Shown one piece after another: positions 1-8,951 of a DNA stretch of 64,000 nt; position 1 is the stretch's first letter; each line of letters opens with the position of its first letter. The notes under the pieces are model-generated. The model saw only the letters and a program-made list of their open reading frames with translations, was not told the DNA's origin and made no database searches. The DNA is from Nitrospira sp. MA-1 (GTDB lineage Bacteria; Nitrospirota; Nitrospiria; Nitrospirales; UBA8639). A program made the translations under genes and the position numbers. Where the stretch lies: contig JAQJDB010000006.1 of NCBI GenBank assembly GCA_032139905.1, positions 372,001 through 436,000 on the forward strand. Direction: 5' to 3'.

Positions 1-1
1 C

Positions 2-385
2 ATGCAGCCCTTTGTGGATATTGCTAACTATAACCAGGGGACGACGGGGTGGGTGAGTTATAAACTGACCCTTTCGCCGGTCACGAGTGGGACCAAGGGC
101 ATGAGTATTCGTCATGGCTTAAAACAGGGCGGAAAAAGCGCCTATGGCTTGTATAATATGGCAGGGAATGCTGCCGAATGGGTCAATGATTGGTATGACC
201 GTTTTTATTATGAAGAGAGTCCCAAGAAGAATCCTCAAGGGCCGGAGGAAGGCGATTATAAAGTATTACGCGGGGGCTCGTGGGAGGACCAGCCTGTAAA
301 CTTACGGGTAACCGCCCGCTCAAAAGGGGAAGTTGATTTTCAGGACCTAACAACCGGATTTCGTTGTGCCAAGGATACGAAGTGA
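2..385 (+). CDS. SUMF1/formylglycine-generating-enzyme family protein, C-terminal part
   Basis: The reading frame runs in from the left edge, so the N-terminus is missing and the first ATG here is probably internal. The 127 visible residues carry the end of the FGE-sulfatase (SUMF1) fold: a YGLYNMAGNAAEWVNDWYD-type block at about residues 50-68, the LRGGSW block at about 89-94, and the closing GFRCA. Family members are formylglycine-generating enzymes or, more often in bacteria, proteins that only share the fold and sit with kinases or in the periplasm. The catalytic cysteines of true FGEs would lie upstream or are not obvious here, so the enzymatic role is undecided. It converges with the cupin gene, ending about 40 bases from it. 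Confidence 0.8.
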   Translation: MQPFVDIANYNQGTTGWVSYKLTLSPVTSGTKGMSIRHGLKQGGKSAYGLYNMAGNAAEWVNDWYDRFYYEESPKKNPQGPEEGDYKVLRGGSWEDQPVNLRVTARSKGEVDFQDLTTGFRCAKDTK

Positions 386-426
386 TGGTGCGACTACTCG
401 TAACAGTGGCCGCACCCGGTAAACTT

Positions 427-774
427 TTACCGTGGGGTTTGGATGAGATCGCGAAGTGACTCAACCGATTGAATTGGAGTGGAAGGGACTCGTTTTTGCC
501 CATAGAGCCAACGAGCGGTTGTTCCTCCAATATTCCGAATGGTATAGGGTGCACCGCCTGGAATATGAATTTCTTCTCCCACGGATGGGTGAACCCGCTC
601 TCCCGCTATCTCCAATTCCAATTCTCCTGACATTGCCATAAAAATTTCTTCCATATCCTGCGTGACGGCTCTCCATTCTCGTCCGGAATGATCAATCCAC
701 ACCCCACAGGAAAATCCACGAGCATGCCAATTCTTCGAAACGGTTGAGCGATCAATGATGGGGTGGCTTTTCAT
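427..774 (-). CDS. Small single-domain cupin protein
   Basis: A 115-residue protein that is essentially one cupin_2 barrel. The centre reads EEIFMAMSGELELEIAGE, then VGEEIHIPGGAPYTIRNIG, matching the two conserved cupin strands. The first motif lacks the usual His-x-His metal pair (EEIFMAMSG), so metal binding may be absent or altered. The start was set at ATG 774 because an AGAGG ribosome-binding site lies about nine bases upstream. The longer open frame upstream is not protein-like. Such proteins bind small ligands or are simple dioxygenase or isomerase relatives. Nothing in the neighbourhood indicates a substrate. Confidence 0.75.
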   Translation of the reverse strand: MKSHPIIDRSTVSKNWHARGFSCGVWIDHSGREWRAVTQDMEEIFMAMSGELELEIAGERVHPSVGEEIHIPGGAPYTIRNIGGTTARWLYGQKRVPSTPIQSVESLRDLIQTPR

Positions 775-1394
775 GATAGGCCTCTTAGAGGATAAAAGAC
801 TTATAAAAAATTCCGATGAATAAGCTGGCGATCGCCGCAATGGAGCCATTGATTCCTGCCGAAGAAGAAGTGCGGAGATGGATGCAAGTGACAAGGACAT
901 GCGCCAGTCACTCGTATTGAAGGAAATCCATGGAAAAGCACCGGCAGTGCATTCATGGGGGTAGAAAGAAGAGAATGAAAGAGAGTGAAATTTCCTCCGA
1001 ATGCGTCCACTTATATAGAGGGGACATACCCCTGTCAATGTCACAAATTGTGGAAAAGGTGTGAACGATGGTGGATAAATTCACCGTGAAATCACGAATT
1101 CCTTTGTGAAAAGGGAATTCACTATGTGGATTATGGGGATAAATATTTTTTTGACGGCTTTGTTCAATAAAAGAGTGCGAAGCCAAATAAAATCCATCAT
1201 TGATGTATAAGGTTTGTGGTGTCACGGTCCATGGGGCAACACTATTGCGGCATCTAAAGTAATTGGGGAAAATGGCTGATTTCCTATTCAGGGCACTGTC
1301 ATCTCTGGTGTGGGGCCCTGTCCTTCGCGTATATTTTTACACGAATATGGTCTGTGGTCCGCATCGAACTTTAATCTACTCTTAGAACAAGATC
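775..1394. other. Intergenic region between divergent cupin and J-domain genes
   Basis: No convincing gene is seen. It must hold the promoters of the two flanking divergent genes. An inverted repeat GAATTCC/GGAATTC with an 11-base spacer lies at 1096-1120. A membrane-like peptide frame ending at 785 on the minus strand has no start codon and was not called. Confidence 0.5.
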
Positions 1395-2300
1395 ATGATT
1401 GACGGATTGAACTATTACCAAATTCTGGGGATTCCTGAAGATGCACTCCTGAAGGAAGTGCAGAGCGCATGGCGGAAATTTGTCAAAGAAAATCATGAGG
1501 ATGTCGTCCCACAAGCGGAACGACAGGCCGCCAAGGAAAGGATGTTCAGGATCAACGAAGCCTATGCCGTGCTCAGTCACGAAGAAAAGCGGGCTGATTA
1601 CGATAATGGGTATATGCTGAATGGCGGGTCAAAAAATGAACTCGTGAGAAGTCGGGTCAGAAGAGCCAAAGAGATCCTTCTCAGGGATAGATCGCTCATT
1701 ACCAGAGAAGAGATGAAACTCATCGAATCTATCATTGATTATCTTGATAAAAACACCCAGGAAGCGTGTTTTGTCTGGATGACCGATATCTTATGTGAAC
1801 GTCCTGAAATGGCTAGACATGTAGTAACGTCCGCGTTTGATGAGCAACTGTTAGGAGCCAACAGCCAATTACTCAATACGCTTCTAGAAAAAGCGCCGTA
1901 CGCAATGACCTGGGAAAAGATCTATCTCTATGGGGAAGAAATCCTTGGGGTTGCCGGGAAGGAGAACAAAGAAAGAAATTACAACCAACTCGCGCGCATC
2001 TTGTGTCACCGGCTTGATTTAGCCAAACATTTTGTATACCCCTCATTCCAGGAGCAAGCTTCCGGTTGTGAAAGCTGCCTGCTGCCAACCTTATTAAAAG
2101 TGGCCCCAAAAGAAATTACCCAGGACCATTTTAATGATTACATTGATACCGTTCACAGCATGCGGTGGATCGTGTACGGCCAGCTCAGAAACTATAACGA
2201 GCAGGCGGTTGCCTGGATACTGAAGGCCAGACCGGATCTGGTCAGAAAGCCTGAAGAGAAACCCGCACCGAAAGAGCTGCCACTTCCCTTGCGGTCATGA
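1395..2300 (+). CDS. J-domain (DnaJ-like) protein with HED in place of HPD and a repeated C-terminal module
   Basis: The 301-residue protein opens with a J domain (about residues 5-72): NYYQILGIPEDA helix I, a helix II, and RINEAYAVLSHEEKRADYD in helices III-IV. The HPD tripeptide that activates Hsp70 is HED at residues 34-36, so normal Hsp70 stimulation is doubtful. No Gly/Phe region, zinc fingers or DnaJ C-terminal domain follow. The remaining 230 residues contain a roughly 37-residue unit twice, at 132-168 and 202-238. It is marked by ILCxR, the A-[RK]-H motif and TLLxKxAP-like endings, and a partial third copy lies near 275-283. That repeat is not one I recognise. Likely cytoplasmic, as there is no signal peptide or membrane segment. 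A scaffolding or client-binding role is inference. Confidence 0.8.
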   Translation: MIDGLNYYQILGIPEDALLKEVQSAWRKFVKENHEDVVPQAERQAAKERMFRINEAYAVLSHEEKRADYDNGYMLNGGSKNELVRSRVRRAKEILLRDRSLITREEMKLIESIIDYLDKNTQEACFVWMTDILCERPEMARHVVTSAFDEQLLGANSQLLNTLLEKAPYAMTWEKIYLYGEEILGVAGKENKERNYNQLARILCHRLDLAKHFVYPSFQEQASGCESCLLPTLLKVAPKEITQDHFNDYIDTVHSMRWIVYGQLRNYNEQAVAWILKARPDLVRKPEEKPAPKELPLPLRS

Positions 2301-2336
2301 CTTTAGAGATTAAATGCATCTATGGAATTTTTGACC

Positions 2337-2370
2337 ATCCGGCGTCATTTGAATTCAAAGGACGCCGGAT
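2337..2370. repeat. Near-perfect 34-bp palindrome downstream of the J-domain gene
   Basis: Arms ATCCGGCGTC (2337-2346) and GACGCCGGAT (2361-2370) pair perfectly. The interior TTTGAATTCAAA is itself a palindrome, so only an A/G pair interrupts the whole. The following bases are only moderately T-rich, so it could be a weak terminator for the upstream gene or a protein-binding site. Confidence 0.7.
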
Positions 2371-2463
2371 AGAGTTCATCTTTTGACTATGAGTTTGTTT
2401 TTTATTTAGGGATTAGGTGTGACTTAAGAGAAATGAACTCACCCTCATGTTTCCCAATAGGTC

Positions 2464-2658
2464 TTATTTTTCAAGGCTTAATGGATTAAATCCTTGAATA
2501 TTTAATGAAAGCTTTTTCCTGCACTTAGGGCAATTGGTGCTATCCAAATCATTATTTTTGGAATCCTTAACCAATAAACCAAAAAACGAAGCTGATCTAT
2601 GATGATCGATAGTAAAATCAAAACCACAAGGGCATTGACATTTTCTTTTGGGCGGCAT
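2464..2658 (-). CDS. Small cysteine-rich (probable zinc-binding) protein
   Basis: A 64-residue basic protein with CQCPC near the start (Cys 7, 9 and 11) and NCPKCRKK at about 42-49, the arrangement of a small zinc-ribbon-like knuckle. The start at ATG 2658 is chosen for the AAAGGAA ribosome-binding site seven bases upstream. The longer frame would overlap the nrdJ stop. It lies 35 bases downstream of nrdJ on the same strand and may be co-transcribed with it. The surrounding 300 bases are visibly more AT-rich than nrdJ, which hints at later acquisition. No named family recognised. Confidence 0.6.
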   Translation of the reverse strand: MPPKRKCQCPCGFDFTIDHHRSASFFGLLVKDSKNNDLDSTNCPKCRKKLSLNIQGFNPLSLEK

Positions 2659-2693
2659 TTCATTATTTCCTTTAATCATTTTCCCAATGATGA

Positions 2694-5600
2694 CTAGGAA
2701 CACCCGTTGGTTGATCCGCAGTTATCGCACTTTAAACAGGTCCCGTTCCTCACCATTTTGAATTGTTTACATTCCGGGCATGGATCGCCTTCATAGCCTT
2801 TTTGCCGGGCCTCTTGTACTTCCGTGATGGTCAGGGTCTCGCGCTTCATTTCCACTTTTCTGGCGACTTTCCCATGTTCTCCGTTTTTCCCAACTCCGTT
2901 GCCCACCGATTTTCGAGAAGGGAATACTTCGGGACTAATTGAAGTCGAACTGAGTGAGCGTGGGTCCACTAAACCCTCTTCGCCTTCATCCGGCATATCC
3001 GTTTCTTTTTTGAGGGCATCCACTCGAAGATCTTCGGGAGCCACCTGTTCCAGGTCGTGACGGTCCAGATAGGTGATCGCCAGTTCACGGAAAATGTAGT
3101 CGATGATCGAGGTCGACATTTTGATGTGGTCGTTGAGCTTGACCGGCCCGTTTGGCTCAAATCGAGTGAACACAAATGCGTCCACATATTCTTCAAGAGG
3201 GACGCCATGTTGGAATCCAAGAGAAATCGCAATAGCGAAACAGTTCATCAAGCTTCGAAAGGCGGCTCCCTCTTTATGCATATCCAGGAAAATTTCGCCC
3301 AGGGTGCCGTCTTCATATTCGCCGGTTCGGAGATAGATTTTGTGGCCCCCGACAATGGCCTTTTGGGTATAACCGCCTCGACGGGTTGGGAGGGGACGGC
3401 GTTTCGCCAGGTAACGGACCAATACGCGGGAAGCGGCCTGTTTCGCCACGGAGGCAATTTGCTCATTTGAGGCAGATAAATCGCCCCATTCGCTGACGGT
3501 ATTCAGCGGTTGGCTGAGTTTCGACCCGTCCCGATACAGGGCTACGGCTTTGACCATGGAAGTCCAGGACAGCATATAAGCCTCCTTAACCGATTCCACG
3601 GACGCCTCGGCCGGCATATTGATGGTTTTGCTAATGGCCCCGCTGATGAATGGCTGAGCGGCTGCCATCATCCGGATATGGGCCGGTGGAGAAATAAATC
3701 GTTGTCCTATGCGCCCGCACCGGTTGGCACAATCAAAAATTGGCAGATGTTCCGGTTTGAGATGTGGAGCGCCTTCAACGGTCATGGTGCCACAGCAAAA
3801 GTCCGTTGCCGCAAGAATTTCTTCCTGAGTGAATCCGAGAATTTTGAGAATATTTAATTGAGGACTCTGAAGTTGAGATTCAGTCAGACCTAATTTTTCA
3901 CGACAGAATTCCTCGGTGAGGGTCCATTTGTTAAACGCGAAGTGAATATCAAAGGCTCCGTCCAGCGTGGCCTCCATGCGTTCCAGCACCTCGCGGTCGA
4001 ATCCCTTGGCCAGCAACGTGTCATGGTTGATAAATGGAGCTTGTTTAAGAGTTCGGGTCCCCGTCGCATAGGTGATGATATCTTGAATCTGGCTTGAGCT
4101 GTATCCCAGATGCCGTAAAGCCGGAGGAAGGCTTTGATTGATGATTTTAAAGTAGCCACCCCCGGCCAGTTTCTTGAATTTGACCAGGGCGAAATCGGGT
4201 TCGATTCCGGTGGTATCGCAATCCATGACTAAGCCGATTGTGCCGGTTGGCGCGATGACGGTGGCTTGTGCGTTTCGATACCCGTACTGTTCACCCAGTT
4301 CCAATGCCCGGTCCCAGGATGTTTGCGCGGCTTGTAAGAGGGGTTGGGGACATTGGTCCGGTTGAATGCCCATTGGGGGAATTGTGAGCTCTTCATATTC
4401 ATCCGCCGAGGCATTGTAGGTCGCTCGGCGATGATTTCTCATCACTCGAAGCATGGCTTCGGCATTACGTGGATAGGCGTTAAAGTGACCTAATTCTTTA
4501 GCCATTTCTGCGGATGTGGCATAGGATTCCCCGGTCATCAGTGACGTAATGGCCCCGCTCCAGGCTAAGGCCTGCGGCGAATCGTAGGGAATCCCAATTT
4601 TCATCAGAATGGAACCCAAGTTGGCATAGCCAAGGCCGAGCGTTCTATAGGCAAAGCTTTTTTCAGCAATTGCGCGGCCCGGGAATCCTGCCATCAGCAC
4701 GCTAATTTCCAGGACAATTGTCCACAACCGGACGGCATGTCGAAATCCGTCTATGTCAAACTGTCCTTCCGATGTCAGAAATCGCCCTAAATTGATGGAG
4801 GCCAGATTGCACGCGGTATCATCCAAAAACATGTATTCGCTGCAAGGATTCGAGGCATTAATCCGACCATCCTGGGGACAGGTATGCCATTCGTTAATGG
4901 TTGTGTCGTATTGCACGCCGGGATCGGCGCAGATCCAGGCTGCCCAGGCGATTCGATCCCATAATTCTTTTGCCGGCATGGTCTTGCAGACCGCACCGTC
5001 GGTGCGCCTGGTCAACTTCCAATCCCCGCCTGCCTGAAGGGTCTCAAAAAATTCATTCGGAATTCGGATGCTATTATTCGAGTTTTGCCCGGAGACCGTC
5101 TGATAGGCTTTGCTATCCCAATTGGTGTCATATTCATGGAACACGAAATGGGTAAACCCTTCCTGGGCATAGCTGAACATCCGGTGAATATAGGGTTCCG
5201 GCACGGCGGCTTCCCGTGCGGCTTGGATTGCCTCACGTAAGGAATGGTTATCCCGGGGATTGGTATCGACTTGCGTGGTCCCGTCCTGACGTGGGACGTG
5301 ACAGGCCTTTAAAATGGCATTCAAATGACGTGCGCAGACTTTCGATCCGGTGACCATGGCCGCGACTTTTTGTTCTTCTATGACTTTCCAGTCAATAAAT
5401 TCTTCAATGTCGGGATGATCCAAATCCAGACACACCATTTTCGCGGCGCGGCGAGTGGTGCCTCCCGATTTAATGGCACCGGCGGCCCGATCGCCGATTT
5501 TGAGAAAGGACATGAGTCCTGACGAGCGACCGCCTCCTGATAAGGATTCTCCATCGGCCCGTAACTTGGAGAAATTGGTACCGGTTCCAGACCCGTATTT

Positions 5601-6227
5601 GAACAGGCGAGCTTCCCGAACCCACAGATCCATAATCCCGCCTTCATTGACCAAATCGTCAGAAATCGATTGGATGAAGCAGGCATGGACTTGAGGGCGC
5701 TCATACGCGTTGCGGGCCTGTTTGACCCGGTGGGTATTCGGGTCAACATAGAAATGTCCTTGTGAAGGTCCAGACAGGCCGTAGGCAAAGTGGAGTCCGG
5801 TGTTAAACCATTGGGGAGAGTTGGGCGCGGCCATTTGCCAGGCCAACATGTAACTCAGTTCGTCTTTAAAGGTTTCGGCATCTTCCGGGGTATCAAAGTA
5901 GTGATGAGTTTTGCCCCATTCCGTCCAACAACCGGCGAGTCGATGGAACACTTGCCTGGCATCACGTTCCCCTCCCAGCAGTGGGCCGCCTTTCTCATTG
6001 AGGAGTGGATGTCCCTGGTCGTCAAATTGGGGAACCCCGGCTTTACGAAAATATTTTTGGGCCAAAATGTCCACTGCCAGTTGGGACCAATGTTCCGGGG
6101 CCAGAATATTGTCTTGATGGAACACGGCTGAGCCATCCGGGTTTCGGATTTCTGAGGATCGGGTTGAGAATGGGATGGCCTGATAAGGGCTTTCACCCGT
6201 TTTTGTGAATCGACGGTCAATTTTCAT
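2694..6227 (-). CDS. nrdJ: Adenosylcobalamin-dependent (class II) ribonucleoside-diphosphate reductase
   Basis: A 1177-residue class II ribonucleotide reductase, which reduces ribonucleotides to deoxyribonucleotides with adenosylcobalamin as radical source, with or without oxygen. The N-terminal half has [10 protein letters not shown] (about 135-144), HACFIQ with an active-site Cys near 183, and GSGTGTNFS (about 212-220). Further on are the NPCSEY active-site loop and [19 protein letters not shown]. Next comes a TSCPD-type segment, and the end is a Cys-rich tail (CPEC, then CLKC and CDNC) typical of the thioredoxin-reducible C-terminus and zinc site. The start at ATG 6227 has AAAGGAG at good spacing and was preferred to the ATG nine codons upstream. 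No class I nrdAB or cobalamin riboswitch was seen nearby. Confidence 0.95.
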   Translation of the reverse strand: MKIDRRFTKTGESPYQAIPFSTRSSEIRNPDGSAVFHQDNILAPEHWSQLAVDILAQKYFRKAGVPQFDDQGHPLLNEKGGPLLGGERDARQVFHRLAGCWTEWGKTHHYFDTPEDAETFKDELSYMLAWQMAAPNSPQWFNTGLHFAYGLSGPSQGHFYVDPNTHRVKQARNAYERPQVHACFIQSISDDLVNEGGIMDLWVREARLFKYGSGTGTNFSKLRADGESLSGGGRSSGLMSFLKIGDRAAGAIKSGGTTRRAAKMVCLDLDHPDIEEFIDWKVIEEQKVAAMVTGSKVCARHLNAILKACHVPRQDGTTQVDTNPRDNHSLREAIQAAREAAVPEPYIHRMFSYAQEGFTHFVFHEYDTNWDSKAYQTVSGQNSNNSIRIPNEFFETLQAGGDWKLTRRTDGAVCKTMPAKELWDRIAWAAWICADPGVQYDTTINEWHTCPQDGRINASNPCSEYMFLDDTACNLASINLGRFLTSEGQFDIDGFRHAVRLWTIVLEISVLMAGFPGRAIAEKSFAYRTLGLGYANLGSILMKIGIPYDSPQALAWSGAITSLMTGESYATSAEMAKELGHFNAYPRNAEAMLRVMRNHRRATYNASADEYEELTIPPMGIQPDQCPQPLLQAAQTSWDRALELGEQYGYRNAQATVIAPTGTIGLVMDCDTTGIEPDFALVKFKKLAGGGYFKIINQSLPPALRHLGYSSSQIQDIITYATGTRTLKQAPFINHDTLLAKGFDREVLERMEATLDGAFDIHFAFNKWTLTEEFCREKLGLTESQLQSPQLNILKILGFTQEEILAATDFCCGTMTVEGAPHLKPEHLPIFDCANRCGRIGQRFISPPAHIRMMAAAQPFISGAISKTINMPAEASVESVKEAYMLSWTSMVKAVALYRDGSKLSQPLNTVSEWGDLSASNEQIASVAKQAASRVLVRYLAKRRPLPTRRGGYTQKAIVGGHKIYLRTGEYEDGTLGEIFLDMHKEGAAFRSLMNCFAIAISLGFQHGVPLEEYVDAFVFTRFEPNGPVKLNDHIKMSTSIIDYIFRELAITYLDRHDLEQVAPEDLRVDALKKETDMPDEGEEGLVDPRSLSSTSISPEVFPSRKSVGNGVGKNGEHGKVARKVEMKRETLTITEVQEARQKGYEGDPCPECKQFKMVRNGTCLKCDNCGSTNGCS

Positions 6228-6820
6228 GTAGGACTCCTTTGGAAGAGACTGCAAACCTGAGGGGTAATTCTTCGGTCATTTTTTCCGCCTCATCTGGCAT
6301 TCCTGTCTTCCAAAGAGGGCGCACTAGAATTGTGCCTCTTTACTGCCAAGTATGGTCTCACGGAACGTGAAGTTCATACAATAAGCAGTGCAACCAGAAG
6401 CCATCAATGCAGTATATCGGCGAATGACTGGCCTCTAGCAGGGAAGAATTGGCTTATGCCAAATGCCTGCACACATCAAGGAAAATAGGAAAAATAAAAC
6501 CGGAAGAAATAATTGGTATAAACCAATGCCCCACAATCTATAGCGGATAGAATAAAATGTCAATACTAAATGTTGTGACTGGTGCCCACTTGATGGGGAT
6601 TTCTGTGCAGAACATGTGAGTTCAAAAAACCTAATATTTCGTGCGGAGTTCCGAATGAATTTTCATGGTTATCAACAGCCTGAAATTCTAGCCCAACAAG
6701 TTATGCACACGAAGATTATTCAAGACGAAAAAAATTAATAAAAATTTTCAGATGGCCTTTTATGGTTCTCACGACCATTCGTAAAACATGAATAATCAGG
6801 AAAGTGATAGAGGAAAAAAT
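6228..6820. other. Intergenic region upstream of nrdJ
   Basis: About 590 bases with no called gene. An inverted repeat (AAAGAG with GCAC, loop TAGAATT, then GTGC with CTCTTT, 6312-6341) lies about 90 bases upstream of the nrdJ start and would form a hairpin in its leader. I looked for the conserved core of a cobalamin riboswitch on the minus strand and did not find it. No clear NrdR box was recognised. Confidence 0.45.
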
Positions 6821-6952
6821 GTGTTCAGATTGAAAGCAGTCACGACGGGATCGGCAGTAAGTCTCTGTGCGAACATTTTGATTTGCTGCGGTATCCTATG
6901 TCACCTTATGGGTTTGTGGCAGGTGGATCAGATATGGTCCATGGGAGATTAG
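6821..6952 (+). CDS. Putative 43-residue single-span membrane protein
   Basis: A GTG start lies seven bases after an AGAGGA ribosome-binding site and opens a 43-codon frame. A basic N-terminus (FRLK) is followed by a Cys-rich hydrophobic stretch of about 22 residues (residues 11-33) that could span a membrane once, then a short polar tail. The frame ends 31 bases before the next small membrane protein gene, which has its own strong ribosome-binding site, so the two may form a pair. It is called on the ribosome-binding site and hydrophobicity only, with no family recognised. Confidence 0.4.
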   Translation: MFRLKAVTTGSAVSLCANILICCGILCHLMGLWQVDQIWSMGD

Positions 6953-6983
6953 GAGGCCTATTTTTTGAAGAAGGAGCCGAATC

Positions 6984-7274
6984 ATGTATGTGTGGAGTAA
7001 ACCCTTGGTTCTCGGGTTGGTGTTGGCGTTGGTCTTGTTGGAGGGAATGTTTTTCCTCATGATCGGGGAGGGAGGGGAAAGCCAGTTGCATGTTCGAACC
7101 ACTCAGTGGATTACGGCCAACTATGTCTTATTAATGATTTGGATCTTTGTCTGGATGTATGATCAAGCAAGGGTGAGGGGAAAAAATGTGTGGTTGTGGA
7201 TCTTGCCCTTTGCTTTGTTCCCACTGCCGACACTGGCCTTTTTTATTTTCAGGCTTCAGCGGCGGATTGCCTGA
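6984..7274 (+). CDS. Small integral membrane protein of unknown function
   Basis: A 96-residue protein with about three hydrophobic segments (roughly residues 6-27, 44-60 and 70-90) and a charged C-terminus (LQRRIA). AAGGAG sits eight bases ahead of the ATG. It converges on the trkH gene, with the two stop codons only six bases apart. No catalytic motif or named family is evident. A role near the potassium channel gene cannot be deduced because the genes are on opposite strands. Confidence 0.65.
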   Translation: MYVWSKPLVLGLVLALVLLEGMFFLMIGEGGESQLHVRTTQWITANYVLLMIWIFVWMYDQARVRGKNVWLWILPFALFPLPTLAFFIFRLQRRIA

Positions 7275-7280
7275 GCAGAT

Positions 7281-8660
7281 TTACCCGATAATCACTCGGG
7301 CCTTAGCATATCGATAGGGCTTACTGACGATGGTCTTGATGGCAAATAATCCGATCATCAATGGGCCGAACCGGCCCAAGAGCATGGATAGCATAATCAT
7401 GACTTTCCCAAAATCGGTAAAGAGTGCCGATAAGCTGAGTGCTTCGCCGTTTCCTAAAGACATGCCCACAATGCCCATGGCCGAGGTGACCTCAAACATC
7501 AGGAATAAAAACGGTTGCGACTCGGTAGAATCCAGCAGAAGGGTCATGCCGGTAATCATGACAAAAGCAAGGATGGTGAAGCAAAGAGCCCGAGTAATGA
7601 GATCCTGGGGGATTCGCCGGTTAAAGATTTCGACGTCTTTATCTCGACGCAGCATGCTTAAGATGGTCAGAAAGACGATGGCGGCAGTGGTTGTTTTGAG
7701 GCCTCCTGCCATACTGCCGGGTGATCCTCCGATGGCCATCAGTAATAACAGAAAATAGAGTGTGGCATCCCGCATGTCGATGATGTCCATCGATGTAAAT
7801 CCTGCAGTACGGGAAACTGAGTGAAAGTAGGAAATCGTCAGCTTTTTTCCGATGGAGGCGGATTGGAATGTGGAGGGATTGTTCCACTCCAATATGGTAA
7901 TCCCTATTGTTCCACCCACGATAAGCAGGGCGGTGGTTACTAATACCAATTTGGTGTGTGTCTGTAAACGAAAACGTTGCCCACGAATATTGCCGAGAAT
8001 ATCTTCAAAGACAAAAAACCCGATGCTTCCAAAGATCACCAAAATGGTGATGATTCCATTGATGGTCCAGTCTGTTTGAAATGTTTTAAAGCTATCAGAA
8101 AAAAGGGCAAACCCTGCATTGTTAAATGCCGAAATGGCATGGAATATTCCGTAATAGGCGGCTGTCCACCACGGAAAGTCGACGGCAAAGCGAAGCGTGA
8201 GCAACACCGCACCTAGGCTCTCCAATCCAAAGGTAATAATGGCTACCAGTTTCACGAACCGGACTAATCCCTGTAAATCCATGGTATTCATCGATTCGCT
8301 GAGCATCATCCTGTCTCGTAACCCAAGGCGACGCCCCAATATGAGTAAAATCATTGTGGCCATCAACGCGTACCCTAATCCTCCAATCTGAATCAACCCG
8401 AGAATTACTCCTTGCCCGAACAGGGTGAAATCCTGTGGGGTATCCATGACGATGAGACCCGTGACGCAGACGGCGGAGGTTGCGGTAAAGAGCGCATCAA
8501 GGAAGGAGATGTGAACTCCTGGATGAGTGGCGATAGGAAGCATGAGCAGGCAGGCACCGAAGAGAATGAGTCCGAGGGCAGCAGATGCCACAATCTGGCC
8601 AGGTAGTAACCGAAAGCCGACACAACGGGCTATCAGGAGTTTTCCGAAACCGTCACTCAT
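7281..8660 (-). CDS. TrkH/KtrB-family potassium uptake channel subunit
   Basis: A 459-residue polytopic inner-membrane protein of the TrkH/TrkG/KtrB superfamily, which conducts K+ (sometimes Na+) inward. All four pore-loop selectivity segments can be read: SAVCVTGL (about 63-70), SAFNNAGFAL (about 176-185), SRTAGFTSMD (about 286-295) and SAMGIVGMS (about 391-399). Each has the filter glycine. The length suits KtrB better than the longer TrkH. No gene for the cytoplasmic NAD-binding gating partner (TrkA/KtrA) lies next to it, so the partner must be encoded elsewhere. The ATG has no obvious Shine-Dalgarno sequence. Its promoter region is shared divergently with mtaB. Confidence 0.92.
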   Translation of the reverse strand: MSDGFGKLLIARCVGFRLLPGQIVASAALGLILFGACLLMLPIATHPGVHISFLDALFTATSAVCVTGLIVMDTPQDFTLFGQGVILGLIQIGGLGYALMATMILLILGRRLGLRDRMMLSESMNTMDLQGLVRFVKLVAIITFGLESLGAVLLTLRFAVDFPWWTAAYYGIFHAISAFNNAGFALFSDSFKTFQTDWTINGIITILVIFGSIGFFVFEDILGNIRGQRFRLQTHTKLVLVTTALLIVGGTIGITILEWNNPSTFQSASIGKKLTISYFHSVSRTAGFTSMDIIDMRDATLYFLLLLMAIGGSPGSMAGGLKTTTAAIVFLTILSMLRRDKDVEIFNRRIPQDLITRALCFTILAFVMITGMTLLLDSTESQPFLFLMFEVTSAMGIVGMSLGNGEALSLSALFTDFGKVMIMLSMLLGRFGPLMIGLFAIKTIVSKPYRYAKARVIIG

Positions 8661-8951
8661 TGGGTAAGGGAAGGGGGTTCGGTTGAATGTGAATCAGGAT
8701 GGGCGGATAGGGGCATCTGGTTCGAACCATCAGGAATGCCAGGCTTGGTTCATGTCCAAGCGCAGCCATTTTGTTAGAAACAATAGGAATGAGGTGGGAG
8801 ACAAAATTGAAAGACGATAGATGACTCTCGGGTAATCCCCGACTGGGCCAGACTGCATGATGATAATCGAAAAATACTAGCATGTTCGCCCGGCAATGGA
8901 AACCTGGGTTCCTGTTGTCTTGTTGTGCGGAAAGGCCTTCTTTATAATGAC

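Noticed and set aside
785-895. Membrane-like peptide frame upstream of the cupin on the minus strand
   Set aside because: It looks hydrophobic but has no ATG, GTG or TTG start in frame and is closed by a TGA upstream.
953-1225. 90-codon minus-strand frame between the cupin and J-domain genes
   Set aside because: No ribosome-binding site and protein character not convincing.
6228-6500. Cobalamin riboswitch ahead of nrdJ
   Set aside because: The conserved riboswitch core was not found on reading the minus strand. Only an unrelated hairpin is present. An Infernal search would settle it.
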